A DNA stretch of 6,114 nucleotides from Bacteroidota bacterium (GCA_003648455.1 QMPG01000197.1:1-6114); one strand, 5' to 3'; shown: positions 1-5,953, numbered from the stretch's first letter. Notes: a model not told the origin generated them from the sequence alone. A program made the numbers and translations.

Positions 1-209
1 AGTACTTCAAAAATTTGGATAAATTTCTAAAGAAAAATAATTGAAGCTGTGATAATATCTTATATCGAACTCAGGTTAATAATAATTACCTCATTTTTGT
101 GAGTAATTTTACAGAATATAATTCTAAAATAGTTGTTATAGATGAAGTATCTTAAATGACACTTTTTTTTAAATTAATTTTTAGCATTATAGTATTTATT
201 CTGCTTATT

Positions 210-926
210 TTAGTAATTAGAGATTTCACCTCCGCCAAACATTGTAAATCCTTTTACAATCAGTTCACTATTTTTATTAATAGTGCTTATTGAACGTCTT
301 TTGTCTTTATAACCGCCAAATATTGATATAACTTCAACCTTAATATTCCAATCATCGGGAACAATTATTTTGCTACCTCCAAACATTGTAAAAATATCAA
401 TTTTATTAATTCCTTCAGCTAATTTTGCATCTTTTAAAATAAATGTTGAACCACCAAAAATTGCAGTTATTTTACCTCCGGTAAATTTTTGAGAAGTAAT
501 GTATTTTTCACCACCTCCAAATATTGATATATCGTCAATATAATCAACAGATGATTGAGTCTTGTTATAAATATTAGCTGATGAATTACCGTTTTTTCTT
601 AAAATAAATACTAATCCGACAACTATTAATAATACAGGCCAAAATAATTCATTAAAAGAATGCGGAAGAATAAACAAATCCGGTAAGAGGAAGAAAACAC
701 CAATGCCAATTAGGATAAATGAACTTATTATCCTCTTAGTTAAAAGATTATAAACACCAATAACAATTAAAATCATTTCCCATTTAAAAATTATTTTAGT
801 AACATTTCTGGGAATTAAGTTATAATTGTGTAATATAAATACCCCGCCGATTAATACTAAAATTATTCCAAGAACAGCTCTACTATCCATTCTTCTGTCA
901 TTTTTAGTTATTTTCTGATCTTCCAT
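210..926 (-). CDS. LiaF-like four-helix membrane protein with FGG-repeat C-terminal domain
   Basis: This 238-residue protein has two parts. Residues 17-110 contain about four hydrophobic helices (near 17-35, 48-62, 67-86 and 94-110), resembling the LiaF transmembrane domain (DUF5668 type). Residues 130-238 form a beta-rich tail with five FGG motifs (phenylalanines at 136, 157, 182, 203 and 231), as in the LiaF C-terminal 'cell-wall-active antibiotics response' domain. In Firmicutes LiaF restrains the LiaRS envelope-stress system. Here no sensor kinase or response regulator is adjacent, so an envelope-stress role is inference only. The N-terminus is charged (MEDQKITKNDRRMDSR) with no signal peptide before helix 1. 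The ATG at 926 follows an A/T-rich leader without a Shine-Dalgarno motif. A later in-frame ATG (M13) would still keep all helices. The gene is divergent from xerD. The family is fairly certain; the function is not. Confidence 0.85.
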   Translation of the reverse strand: MEDQKITKNDRRMDSRAVLGIILVLIGGVFILHNYNLIPRNVTKIIFKWEMILIVIGVYNLLTKRIISSFILIGIGVFFLLPDLFILPHSFNELFWPVLLIVVGLVFILRKNGNSSANIYNKTQSSVDYIDDISIFGGGEKYITSQKFTGGKITAIFGGSTFILKDAKLAEGINKIDIFTMFGGSKIIVPDDWNIKVEVISIFGGYKDKRRSISTINKNSELIVKGFTMFGGGEISNY

Positions 927-1061
927 AATTTTTTATTTATTATTTAGGCTAAAATTAAGGAATTATTTTTTCACTTTCAAATGAACTTATTATGAATCCT
1001 TAATAACAATATTTTTTTTATTATTGTTTATTAAATAAAATAACAATTATTATCTTTACAT
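927..1061. promoter_or_regulatory. Divergent intergenic region with weak promoter candidates
   Basis: These 135 bp separate two divergent genes. For the minus-strand gene, TTCATTTG (complement of 978-985) matches the Bacteroidota -7 box TAnnTTTG at all but one defined base, and a TTG (complement of 1007-1009) lies 21 nt upstream of it. For xerD, TATCTTTA (1051-1058) also misses one defined base, with a TTG at 1024-1026 spaced 24 nt away. That box sits only 3 nt from the ATG, so its transcript would be leaderless or nearly so. Both are weak matches in A/T-rich sequence. Confidence 0.3.
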
Positions 1062-1964
1062 ATGCTAAAGTGGGAAACATCGATAAATGATTTTAAATCT
1101 TTTTTGAGATTAGAAAAATCACTTTCAGAAAATTCTATTGAAGCATATGTTCATGATATAGACAAATTAGTTCAATTTTTAATCTTTTTTAATTATAAAG
1201 TATCTCCAGTCGAAGTAAATTTTACTCACGCTAAAAAGTTTGTTAATTGGGTTAATGAATTAGGCATAAATCCACGCTCGCAAGCAAGAATATTATCAGG
1301 GATAAGAGCATTTTATAAATATTTATTGCTTGATGATATTATTGAAAAAGATCCATTTGCATTGATTGAAATACCGAAAATTGGTAAAAAATTACCCGTT
1401 GTACTTTCGGTTCAGGAAATTGACGATTTAATTAACGCCATTGACCTAAGCACAGAAACAGGTCAGAGAAACCGCGCAATAGTTGAAACATTATATAGTT
1501 GTGGTTTAAGAGTTTCTGAATTAGTAAATTTGAAGTTGACAAATTTACATTTTGAGCAATCATATATAAAAATAAAAGGAAAAGGGAATAAAGAGCGTCT
1601 TGTTCCAATTAGCGGTCGTGCAATTAAAGAAATATTATCATATATCAACAATTACCGAAATCATCTTAATATTGACAAAGAGAATAATAATATTGTTTTT
1701 TTAAATCGCAGAGGGAAAAAGCTTACACGAGAGATGATTTTTATTATTATAAAGGACTTGGCTAAAACAATTCAATTAAAGAAAAAAATTAGCCCTCATA
1801 CATTCCGCCATTCATTTGCAACTCATCTTATTGAAGGAGGAGCTGATTTAAGAGCAGTGCAAGAAATGCTTGGGCACGAATCAATTCTAACAACAGAAAT
1901 ATATACTCACCTTGATAAAGAATATTTAAGAGAAACAATAATTCAATTTCACCCTAGAGCATAA
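1062..1964 (+). CDS. xerD: Tyrosine recombinase XerD (site-specific chromosome-dimer resolvase)
   Basis: This 300-residue tyrosine recombinase is close to the length of E. coli XerD (298). Residues 1-100 form the SAM-like core-binding domain, and about 110-295 the catalytic domain. The full catalytic set is visible: R150 in GLRVSEL, K174 in the beta-hairpin KGKGNKERL, H246 and R249 in HTFRHSF, H272 in LGH and nucleophile Y281 in EIYTHL. Xer recombinases act at dif to resolve chromosome dimers, normally with FtsK. The protein ends in HPRA, exactly as XerD does, whereas XerC usually extends further, so I prefer XerD. Integrative-element integrases share the fold, but the length and clean match favour the housekeeping enzyme. 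The ATG at 1062 begins the conserved N-terminus. No convincing dif site or partner gene is in the window. The gene appears monocistronic, since a promoter candidate for pckA lies just after its stop. Confidence 0.93.
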   Translation: MLKWETSINDFKSFLRLEKSLSENSIEAYVHDIDKLVQFLIFFNYKVSPVEVNFTHAKKFVNWVNELGINPRSQARILSGIRAFYKYLLLDDIIEKDPFALIEIPKIGKKLPVVLSVQEIDDLINAIDLSTETGQRNRAIVETLYSCGLRVSELVNLKLTNLHFEQSYIKIKGKGNKERLVPISGRAIKEILSYINNYRNHLNIDKENNNIVFLNRRGKKLTREMIFIIIKDLAKTIQLKKKISPHTFRHSFATHLIEGGADLRAVQEMLGHESILTTEIYTHLDKEYLRETIIQFHPRA

Positions 1965-1976
1965 AAAAACAGCCAA

Positions 1977-2010
1977 TTTGACAAAGTTTTTTTATAATTA
2001 ATTATATTTG
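1977..2010 (+). promoter_or_regulatory. Candidate pckA promoter (Bacteroidota type)
   Basis: TTTG at 1977-1980 and TATATTTG at 2003-2010 (an exact TAnnTTTG) are separated by 22 nt, within the range known for Bacteroidota housekeeping promoters. Transcription would start near 2015-2018, just after the xerD stop at 1964, and leave a pckA leader of about 110 nt. A second, less regular box (TATATTTTG, 2030-2038) lies downstream. Short A/T-rich motifs arise by chance, so confidence is moderate. Confidence 0.42.
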
Positions 2011-2127
2011 TTGAAAATTTAAGAAACAGTATATTTTGTATATATAATCATATAATCAGAATGCCTGTCTCGTAGTTAAATTTATCAAGTAATAATTTAT
2101 ACAACTTTTTTTTAACATTAAAATAAA

Positions 2128-3774
2128 ATGGCAGATTTAAAAGCAAAATTATTAGAAGTAATAAGAAAACATCAACAGGTTTTTGAAAATCCTGAAAGAA
2201 AGGTTTTAATTCAAGAAAGTGTTGATAATAAAGAAGTAATTATTGCAAAATCGGGTGCTCTTGCAACTTGGACGCCAACAGAATCTACAGGACGCAGTCC
2301 TAAAGATACTGTTATAGTTAAAAGAGCAGAGAGTGAGAAAAACATTGATTGGGATTCACCAAATAATTTACCTATCGATGAAGAATCTTTTAATATGGTT
2401 TTTGAAGATGCATTGAATTTTCTTTCACAAAAAGAAAGAGTTTACGTTACCGACAGAGTAATTGGCGCTGATGTTAATTATGCTTTGCCGGTTAAAACAG
2501 TAACATCACATGCCTTAACATCTCTTTTTACAGATAATATGTTTCGTCCTGTTAGTTCAGATATTAACAAGAGTAAATTTTATGATGATGATTTTTATTT
2601 ATTGTCATTGCCATACAATAAGTTGGACGCAACAAAATATAATGGCAGATTAAGAGAAGTAGCCGATGGTAAAACATCAGATATGGTTGTAGCAATGGAC
2701 TTTGACAGAAAAATTGGTGTTATTGTAGGCTCTGCTTATTTGGGAAGCGTGAAAAAATTGATGTTTACTGTTATGAATTATCTTATGCCTTTTGAAGGTG
2801 TATTGCCTTTACATTGTTCGGCTAACGAAGGAGATAATGACGATTCTGCTCTACTGCTTGGCTTGTCAGGTACAGGTAAAACAACATTGTCTGCCGATCC
2901 AACCAGAGCTTTATTAGGTGATGATGAGCATGGATGGAGCAATCAGGGTATTGCTAACTTTGAAAATGGTTGCTATGCTAAAATGATTGATATTGATCCT
3001 AAGAAAGAACCTGATATTTTCGATGCAGTTATGCATAAAGATAATTATTTAGAGCATGGCTCAATTATTGAAAATGCAATGATTTATCCAAATGGGAAAT
3101 TAGATTATTTCGACGATAGAATAACTCCAAACTCAAGAGCATCATACCCGCTAACATATTTAAAAAACATTAAAGCTTCATCAACATCATCTCATCCAAA
3201 AACAATTTTGTTTTTAACAGCTGATGCATATGGTGTGTTACCTCCAATTTCAAAACTTAACGAAGACCAAGCAATGCTTTGGTTCTTAATGGGATACACA
3301 AGTAAACTGGCAGGTACCGAAACAGGAGTAACTGAGCCTCAGGCTACTTTCTCACGTTTTTTCGGACAACCTTTTATGCCTGCAAATCCTGATGTTTATT
3401 CAAATATGCTTGGTGAAAAAATGAAAAAACATAACACTCAGGTTTTTCTTGTTAACACAGGATGGAGTGGGGGAGCTTATGGTACCGGTAAACGAATTAA
3501 TTTACCTTTAACTCGTGCTATGGTTAATGCAGCTCTTTGTGGTAAACTTGATGATGTAGAATATTTTGAGGATACATTGTTCCATCTAAATGTTCCTAAA
3601 AATTGCCCTGATGTTCCTTCTGAAATTTTAAACCCAATTAACACATGGGCAGATAAAGAAAACTATAAAAGAACAGCACAGAAATTAGCAACCGAATTCT
3701 CATTAGCTTTCGATAAAGCTTATGGTAATAAAAATATTAAAGACAGTGTTGTTAAACAATGTCCCGGTAAATAA
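2128..3774 (+). CDS. pckA: Phosphoenolpyruvate carboxykinase (ATP)
   Basis: This cytosolic enzyme converts oxaloacetate and ATP reversibly to PEP, CO2 and ADP (EC 4.1.1.49). It serves gluconeogenesis or, in fermentative Bacteroidota, CO2 fixation toward succinate. At 548 residues it is close to the E. coli enzyme (540). Visible motifs are substrate-binding TGRSPKD (R56), LHCSAN (H229) with upstream K209/K210, the P-loop GLSGTGKTTL (245-254, K251), kinase-2 GDDEHGW (D265/D266), NSRASYP (R337), TEPQATFSRFFGQPF and GWSGGAYGTGKRI (444-457). By alignment to E. coli, the Mn2+ ligands would be K210, H229 and D266. All are present, so the enzyme should be active. GTP-type PEPCK is excluded by these ATP-class motifs. 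The ATG at 2128 follows an A-rich leader without a Shine-Dalgarno motif. No T-tailed terminator follows the stop; the next hairpin belongs to the IS element at 3809. Confidence 0.98.
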   Translation: MADLKAKLLEVIRKHQQVFENPERKVLIQESVDNKEVIIAKSGALATWTPTESTGRSPKDTVIVKRAESEKNIDWDSPNNLPIDEESFNMVFEDALNFLSQKERVYVTDRVIGADVNYALPVKTVTSHALTSLFTDNMFRPVSSDINKSKFYDDDFYLLSLPYNKLDATKYNGRLREVADGKTSDMVVAMDFDRKIGVIVGSAYLGSVKKLMFTVMNYLMPFEGVLPLHCSANEGDNDDSALLLGLSGTGKTTLSADPTRALLGDDEHGWSNQGIANFENGCYAKMIDIDPKKEPDIFDAVMHKDNYLEHGSIIENAMIYPNGKLDYFDDRITPNSRASYPLTYLKNIKASSTSSHPKTILFLTADAYGVLPPISKLNEDQAMLWFLMGYTSKLAGTETGVTEPQATFSRFFGQPFMPANPDVYSNMLGEKMKKHNTQVFLVNTGWSGGAYGTGKRINLPLTRAMVNAALCGKLDDVEYFEDTLFHLNVPKNCPDVPSEILNPINTWADKENYKRTAQKLATEFSLAFDKAYGNKNIKDSVVKQCPGK

Positions 3775-3808
3775 TAGATTTTTACTCTTATTTATTTTAA
3801 TTTAAAAA

Positions 3809-3829
3809 ACCACCTGCTAAGCAGGTGGT
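3809..3829 (+). repeat. Left-end hairpin of the IS200-like element
   Basis: ACCACCTGC and GCAGGTGGT form a perfect 9-bp stem around a TAA loop. It lies 35 nt after the pckA stop and 32 nt before the tnpA frame opens. In IS200 a left-end hairpin also terminates incoming transcription. Here the plus-strand sequence after the stem (AATGTTT) is a poor T-tract. On the minus strand the stem is followed by TTTTTTAAA, so termination would work better in that direction. Confidence 0.75.
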
Positions 3830-3861
3830 AATGTTTAAAAGGTTTTACCTATATTTGTATT

Positions 3862-4302
3862 ATTAGCAAATATAAGAAATTATCGCATGTAATATATAAA
3901 TGTGATTATCATATTGTTTGGGTTCCAAAATATAGATTACGAATATTAAAAGGTGAAATAAAAGATTTAATAGAGCAAGATATTCGAATGTTATGCGAAT
4001 GGCGTTCAAGTGAAGTTATGGAATTGAATATTCAAGAAGACCACATTCATCTTGTGGTATCTGTGCCACCAAAAGTATCAATTTCGAAGTTAATGGGAAC
4101 GTTAAAAGGGAAAATAGCGATAAAGTTGTTTAAGAGTTATCCATTATTGAAAAAGAAACCATATTGGGGTAATCATTTTTGGGCAAGAGGATATTTTGTA
4201 AGTACTGTTGGGGTTGATGAAGAAATGATAAGGAAATATGTAAAATATCAAGAGGAAGAAGAAAAGAAAGTTGAAGCACAGCAAGGTAGTTTTGATTTCT
4301 AG
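3862..4302 (+). CDS. tnpA: IS200/IS605-family transposase TnpA (Y1 HUH), non-ATG start
   Basis: TnpA is a Y1 single-strand transposase that cuts and joins IS ends through a 5'-phosphotyrosine. The first in-frame ATG (3988) would give only 104 residues and omit conserved sequence. In-frame codons upstream encode SKYKKLSHVIYKCDYHIVW and then VPKYRLRILKGE, the standard N-terminal block of this family. Counting from the ATT at 3862, where relatives have their initiator Met, gives 146 residues, the usual family length. The HUH motif is then H61-I-H63 and the catalytic tyrosine Y126 (KYVKYQE), close to IS608 TnpA (H64, H66, Y127). YWGNHFWARGYFVSTVG is also typical. The frame is open from 3832 but has no ATG, GTG or TTG before 3988. 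Either ATT is used, or one ATG-to-ATT change has silenced the gene. No tnpB follows. The family is certain; activity is not. Confidence 0.9.
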   Translation: MSKYKKLSHVIYKCDYHIVWVPKYRLRILKGEIKDLIEQDIRMLCEWRSSEVMELNIQEDHIHLVVSVPPKVSISKLMGTLKGKIAIKLFKSYPLLKKKPYWGNHFWARGYFVSTVGVDEEMIRKYVKYQEEEEKKVEAQQGSFDF

Positions 4303-4315
4303 CAGGATACTAAAA

Positions 4316-4330
4316 GCCCCTTTTGGGGGC
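4316..4330 (+). repeat. Right-end hairpin of the IS200-like element
   Basis: GCCCC and GGGGC form a 5-bp G/C stem around TTTTG, 13 nt after the tnpA stop. It is one of the very few G/C blocks in the window. Its place just downstream of tnpA fits the right-end hairpin recognised by TnpA. The coding remnant of the interrupted neighbour starts right after it. It is unlikely to be a terminator, because no T-tract follows. Confidence 0.65.
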
Positions 4331-4733
4331 AGATTACTCAGGTGAATATTATGTTGGTGTTTTTATCGATGATGAGTTTGAAGTTTCTGAAACTAATGAA
4401 GATGATAATGCAGTATATTTCACACCTACAATTAGTGTTTATGTCGGGATTGAAGACGAACCTAATGTTTACCTTAACTGTTTAAATCAAAATTACCCAA
4501 ACCCTATCACTGATATGACAAGTATTACTTATTCAATAAAAAATAGCTCTAATGTTGTTTTAAATATTTATAATATTAATGGTAAACTTGTTCAAACGAT
4601 TGTAAATGAAAGCAAATTACCGAGTTCATATACTGTTAAGTGGAACGCTTCAAACCTTCCTGCAGGAATATATGTTTATCAACTTAAAACCAATGAATAT
4701 AGTGATATGAAAAGGTGTGTAGTAGTTAAATAA
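4331..4733 (+). pseudogene. 3' remnant of a T9SS-secreted protein gene (CARDB/Ig-like end plus sorting domain)
   Basis: The frame encodes about 133 residues with no proper start. A stop (TAA, 4311-4313) lies in frame inside the IS, and the only upstream start candidate is a TTG inside the IS right-end hairpin. The first 35 residues (YYVGVFIDDEFEVSETNEDDN) look like the last strands of a CARDB-type Ig-like domain. The last 80 or so match the type A T9SS sorting domain (Por_Secre_tail): NQNYPNPITDMTSITYSI, VVLNIYNINGKLVQTI, NLPAGIYVYQLKTNEYSDMK and a basic end RCVVVK. In an intact protein this tail directs export through the type IX system and cell-surface attachment or release. With no signal peptide the fragment cannot reach the periplasm. 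The missing N-terminal part is not on the other side of the IS, which implies a deletion or rearrangement. The sorting domain is certain; the parent protein is unknown. Confidence 0.85.
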
Positions 4734-4809
4734 TCTTTTGATTTATAGGTTTTATATAAAATAATTAAAAATAAATCAATAAAAATTACATAATTTGAAA
4801 TAATATAGT

Positions 4810-4817
4810 TACTTTTG
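4810..4817 (+). promoter_or_regulatory. -7 box of the cold-shock gene promoter
   Basis: TACTTTTG is an exact match to the Bacteroidota -7 box TAnnTTTG and ends 27 nt before the csp ATG, giving a leader of roughly 20 nt. The expected TTG about 17-23 nt upstream is absent. The nearest TTTG (4794-4797) is only 12 nt away, so the -33 element is weak or missing. The leader is too short for the long thermosensor UTR of E. coli cspA. Confidence 0.45.
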
Positions 4818-4844
4818 CAAAATAAATAATTTTTAAAAAATATA

Positions 4845-5036
4845 ATGAAAAAAGGTACAGTAAAATTTTTCAATGAAACTAAAGGTTTTGGTTTCATTAC
4901 TGAAGAAGACGCAAAAAACGAGTATTTCGTACACGTTTCAGGTTTAATTGATGAAATTCGCGAAGGTGACGAAGTTGAATTTGAATTAGCAGAAGGAAGA
5001 AAAGGATTAAATGCAGTAAATGTTAAATTAATTTAA
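4845..5036 (+). CDS. Cold-shock domain protein (CspA family)
   Basis: This 63-residue single-domain OB-fold protein binds single-stranded RNA or DNA and acts as an RNA chaperone in the cytoplasm. It opens with MKKGTVKFFNETKGFGFI. RNP1 is KGFGFI (13-18) and RNP2 is YFVHVS (27-32), followed by a GDEVEFEL strand and the usual terminal AVNVKLI. Length and sequence fit the short Csp proteins common in Bacteroidota. The ATG at 4845 follows an A-rich leader and is the only start that keeps the first beta strand. The gene has its own promoter box and a strong terminator, so it is monocistronic. Whether it is cold-induced or constitutive cannot be told, since Csp paralogues differ in this. Confidence 0.97.
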   Translation: MKKGTVKFFNETKGFGFITEEDAKNEYFVHVSGLIDEIREGDEVEFELAEGRKGLNAVNVKLI

Positions 5037-5062
5037 TATTTTTTTAATTTTTTTAAAAAAAG

Positions 5063-5095
5063 AAAGACCTGTCAAATTTGACAGGTCTTTTTTTT
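5063..5095 (+). terminator. Rho-independent terminator of the cold-shock gene
   Basis: A perfect 28-nt palindrome (5063-5090), with AAAGACCTGTCA pairing to TGACAGGTCTTT around AATT, runs into an eight-T tract (5088-5095), 26 nt after the csp stop. An A-run on the left side (5055-5061) gives a T-tract on the other strand, so it may work in both directions. It marks the end of recognisable host genes before the structured non-coding block. Confidence 0.92.
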
Positions 5096-5128
5096 GTCTA
5101 AAAATTAATTATTCAATATAAATCAGGG

Positions 5129-5141
5129 TCACTTTAAAATT
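5129..5141 (+). repeat. Left copy of 13-bp bounding inverted repeat
   Basis: TCACTTTAAAATT matches perfectly, in inverted orientation, 5954-5966. Similarity extends unevenly on both sides: AATC lies 4 nt outside (3 nt on the other side) and GATTA lies 7 nt inside (6 nt on the other side). The pair would delimit about 840 bp. The arrangement resembles insertion-sequence ends, but no transposase lies between them and I could not assign a family. IS21-type ends were considered from memory only. Confidence 0.5.
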
Positions 5142-5251
5142 AGGGGGGGATTACAATAAAATAATAAGGGTACAAGTTCAAAAATTGGTGATGCGTTTTC
5201 TTGCCTTTGTAAAGAAAATGATATTTGTTTAAATAAATCTTTTTTTTTAGA

Positions 5252-5294
5252 AATAGTCTGAAGGACTAAAACAACATAACTTGGAACATCGTCC
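5252..5294 (+). repeat. REP-like hairpin unit, left copy (inverted relative to 5723-5765)
   Basis: This is a 43-bp unit with 36 of 43 positions matching the reverse complement of 5723-5765. It begins with a stem-loop, TAGTC-TGAAG-GACTA (5254-5268), followed by ACAACATAACTTGG and CATCGTCC. In the other copy the second segment folds into a 7-bp hairpin; here that stem is degraded to a few pairs. Confidence 0.7.
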
Positions 5295-5439
5295 TAAAAA
5301 ATATTGCCGTAGCAAGGATATTAAAAAAGTTCAAAGTTCATAAAGTAGTTGCTGTGGTTAATAAAAAAATTGATGTTGTTTAGCGAAGCCACCGACCTTA
5401 AATTCATTTCGTAAATTTTCGAATGAAATGAAGCGTTAA

Positions 5440-5487
5440 AAATCATAAACTGTTTGAACGACCAACGGGAGTGAGTTTTTATGATTT
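5440..5487. repeat. 10-bp stem with 28-nt loop
   Basis: AAATCATAAA (5440-5449) pairs perfectly with TTTATGATTT (5478-5487). The 28-nt loop contains a relatively G/C-rich stretch, GAACGACCAACGGGAGTGAG. From memory, similar phrases recur between genes in Bacteroidota genomes, but I could not check this. Confidence 0.5.
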
Positions 5488-5539
5488 AGCGAAATGTAAT
5501 GTAGAAAATAAGAAATTAATTTTCAGTCTTGATTTTTTG

Positions 5540-5565
5540 TAACTTTTTTATCAAGAAAAAAGTTA
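5540..5565. repeat. 10-bp A/T hairpin
   Basis: TAACTTTTTT (5540-5549) pairs perfectly with AAAAAAGTTA (5556-5565) around ATCAAG. The loop can instead pair with CTTGAT (5529-5534), so two mutually exclusive folds are possible. No gene ends here for it to terminate. Confidence 0.5.
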
Positions 5566-5581
5566 AAGTAAAGATGATGAA

Positions 5582-5612
5582 AATTTTCCAAATCTACGAG
5601 ATTTTGAAAATT
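5582..5612. repeat. 14-bp hairpin with 3-nt loop
   Basis: AATTTTCCAAATCT (5582-5595) pairs with AGATTTTGAAAATT (5599-5612) at 13 of 14 positions around an ACG loop. It lacks a T-tail and follows no gene, so a terminator role is unlikely. Confidence 0.55.
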
Positions 5613-5679
5613 GTATTTAATAAAAATCAGTTAAACAAACCGTGCAACGGCTGTGGTTTATTTTGGCTTGTAATTTCTC

Positions 5680-5765
5680 TCACTCTTTCAGAGTGATTGA
5701 GCTCTAATCACATCTATACTTGGGACGATGCCCCAAGTTATGTTGTTATAGCCTTACAGGCTATT
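5680..5765 (-). repeat. REP-like hairpin unit, right copy with three stem-loops
   Basis: Three hairpins lie in a row: TCACTC-TTTCA-GAGTGA (5680-5696), ACTTGGG with CCCAAGT around a 7-nt loop (5718-5738), and TAGCC-TTACA-GGCTA (5749-5763). The part at 5723-5765 is the inverted counterpart of 5252-5294. The two outer hairpins share a 5-6 bp stem plus five-base loop design. Layouts of this kind, REP-like units, are moved in other bacteria by Y1-type transposases. Whether that applies here is inference. Confidence 0.7.
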
Positions 5766-5814
5766 AGCATTTAGATTAAAAAATAAGTAATGTAAAGAAA
5801 TTTAGTTATTGATA

Positions 5815-5887
5815 AATGCCGATTGACTAATAATCGAAATTTGTGAGTGTACGAAACAAATTGCGAAATTATTAGCGATTCGGTATT
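5815..5887. repeat. Long imperfect hairpin with arms of about 30 nt
   Basis: The arms 5815-5844 and 5856-5887 match at 25 of 30 positions with one 2-nt indel, around an 11-nt loop (5845-5855). CTAATAA and AATTTGT blocks pair perfectly. The length is beyond a normal terminator and no T-tract follows. The shape recalls folded recombination sites such as integron attC, but the conserved core-site boxes of attC are not present. Confidence 0.6.
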
Positions 5888-5953
5888 ATATTGTCAAAAA
5901 CTTTCAGTCTCAATTGTTTAAACAAAAAAATAAATTTATGCCTAATCCACACG

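Larger units (their letters stand above)
3809..4330 (+). mobile_element. IS200-like element (IS200/IS605 family), approximate ends
   Basis: A single tnpA gene is bracketed by two hairpins (3809-3829 and 4316-4330), the layout of IS200-group elements, which carry tnpA without tnpB. These elements move as single-stranded DNA. TnpA recognises subterminal hairpins and cleaves a short distance outside them, leaving no target duplication and no terminal inverted repeats. The exact cleavage sites cannot be read from one copy, so the true ends may lie some tens of bases outside the left hairpin and a few bases outside the right one. The left side abuts the 3' flank of pckA and the right side abuts a truncated secreted-protein gene. 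The two flanks do not join into one gene, so a simple insertion does not explain the locus. Confidence 0.85.

Noticed and set aside
3..44. Possible C-terminal end of a plus-strand gene entering from the left (YFKNLDKFLKKNN then stop).
   Set aside because: Thirteen lysine/asparagine-rich residues are too few to separate from chance in A/T-rich DNA.
85..107. Bulged hairpin (ATTA-C-CTCA with TGAGTAAT) that could terminate a gene left of the window.
   Set aside because: The stem is weak and bulged, the T-tract after it is short, and no gene end is established.
1463..1651. 62-codon minus-strand ORF inside xerD.
   Set aside because: It lies wholly within a well-supported gene on the other strand and has no family features.
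2030..2060. dif-like site near xerD, because TGTATA occurs in A/T-rich sequence.
   Set aside because: The flanking 11-bp arms do not resemble Xer binding arms; the match is only the short core.
2061..2075. Mini-ORF MPVS as an upstream regulatory ORF or leader peptide.
   Set aside because: Four codons with no initiation signal and no stem-loop nearby; chance is likely. It is mentioned only with the long-leader observation.
4323..4733. Treating the T9SS fragment as a complete gene starting at TTG 4323.
   Set aside because: That TTG lies inside the IS right-end hairpin, and the protein would have no signal peptide, which T9SS cargo requires.
4679..4897. 72-codon minus-strand ORF spanning the end of the T9SS fragment and the csp start.
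   Set aside because: It overlaps the csp promoter and two supported plus-strand genes, and its low-complexity residues look non-coding.
5321..5446. 41-codon minus-strand ORF (begins MIFNASFHSKIYEMN).
   Set aside because: It runs through hairpin repeat DNA, has no leader signal or known family, and looks like a by-product of the repeat.
5815..5887. Integron attC site.
   Set aside because: The conserved GTTRRRY-type core sites and cassette ORFs are absent; only the long hairpin shape is shared.
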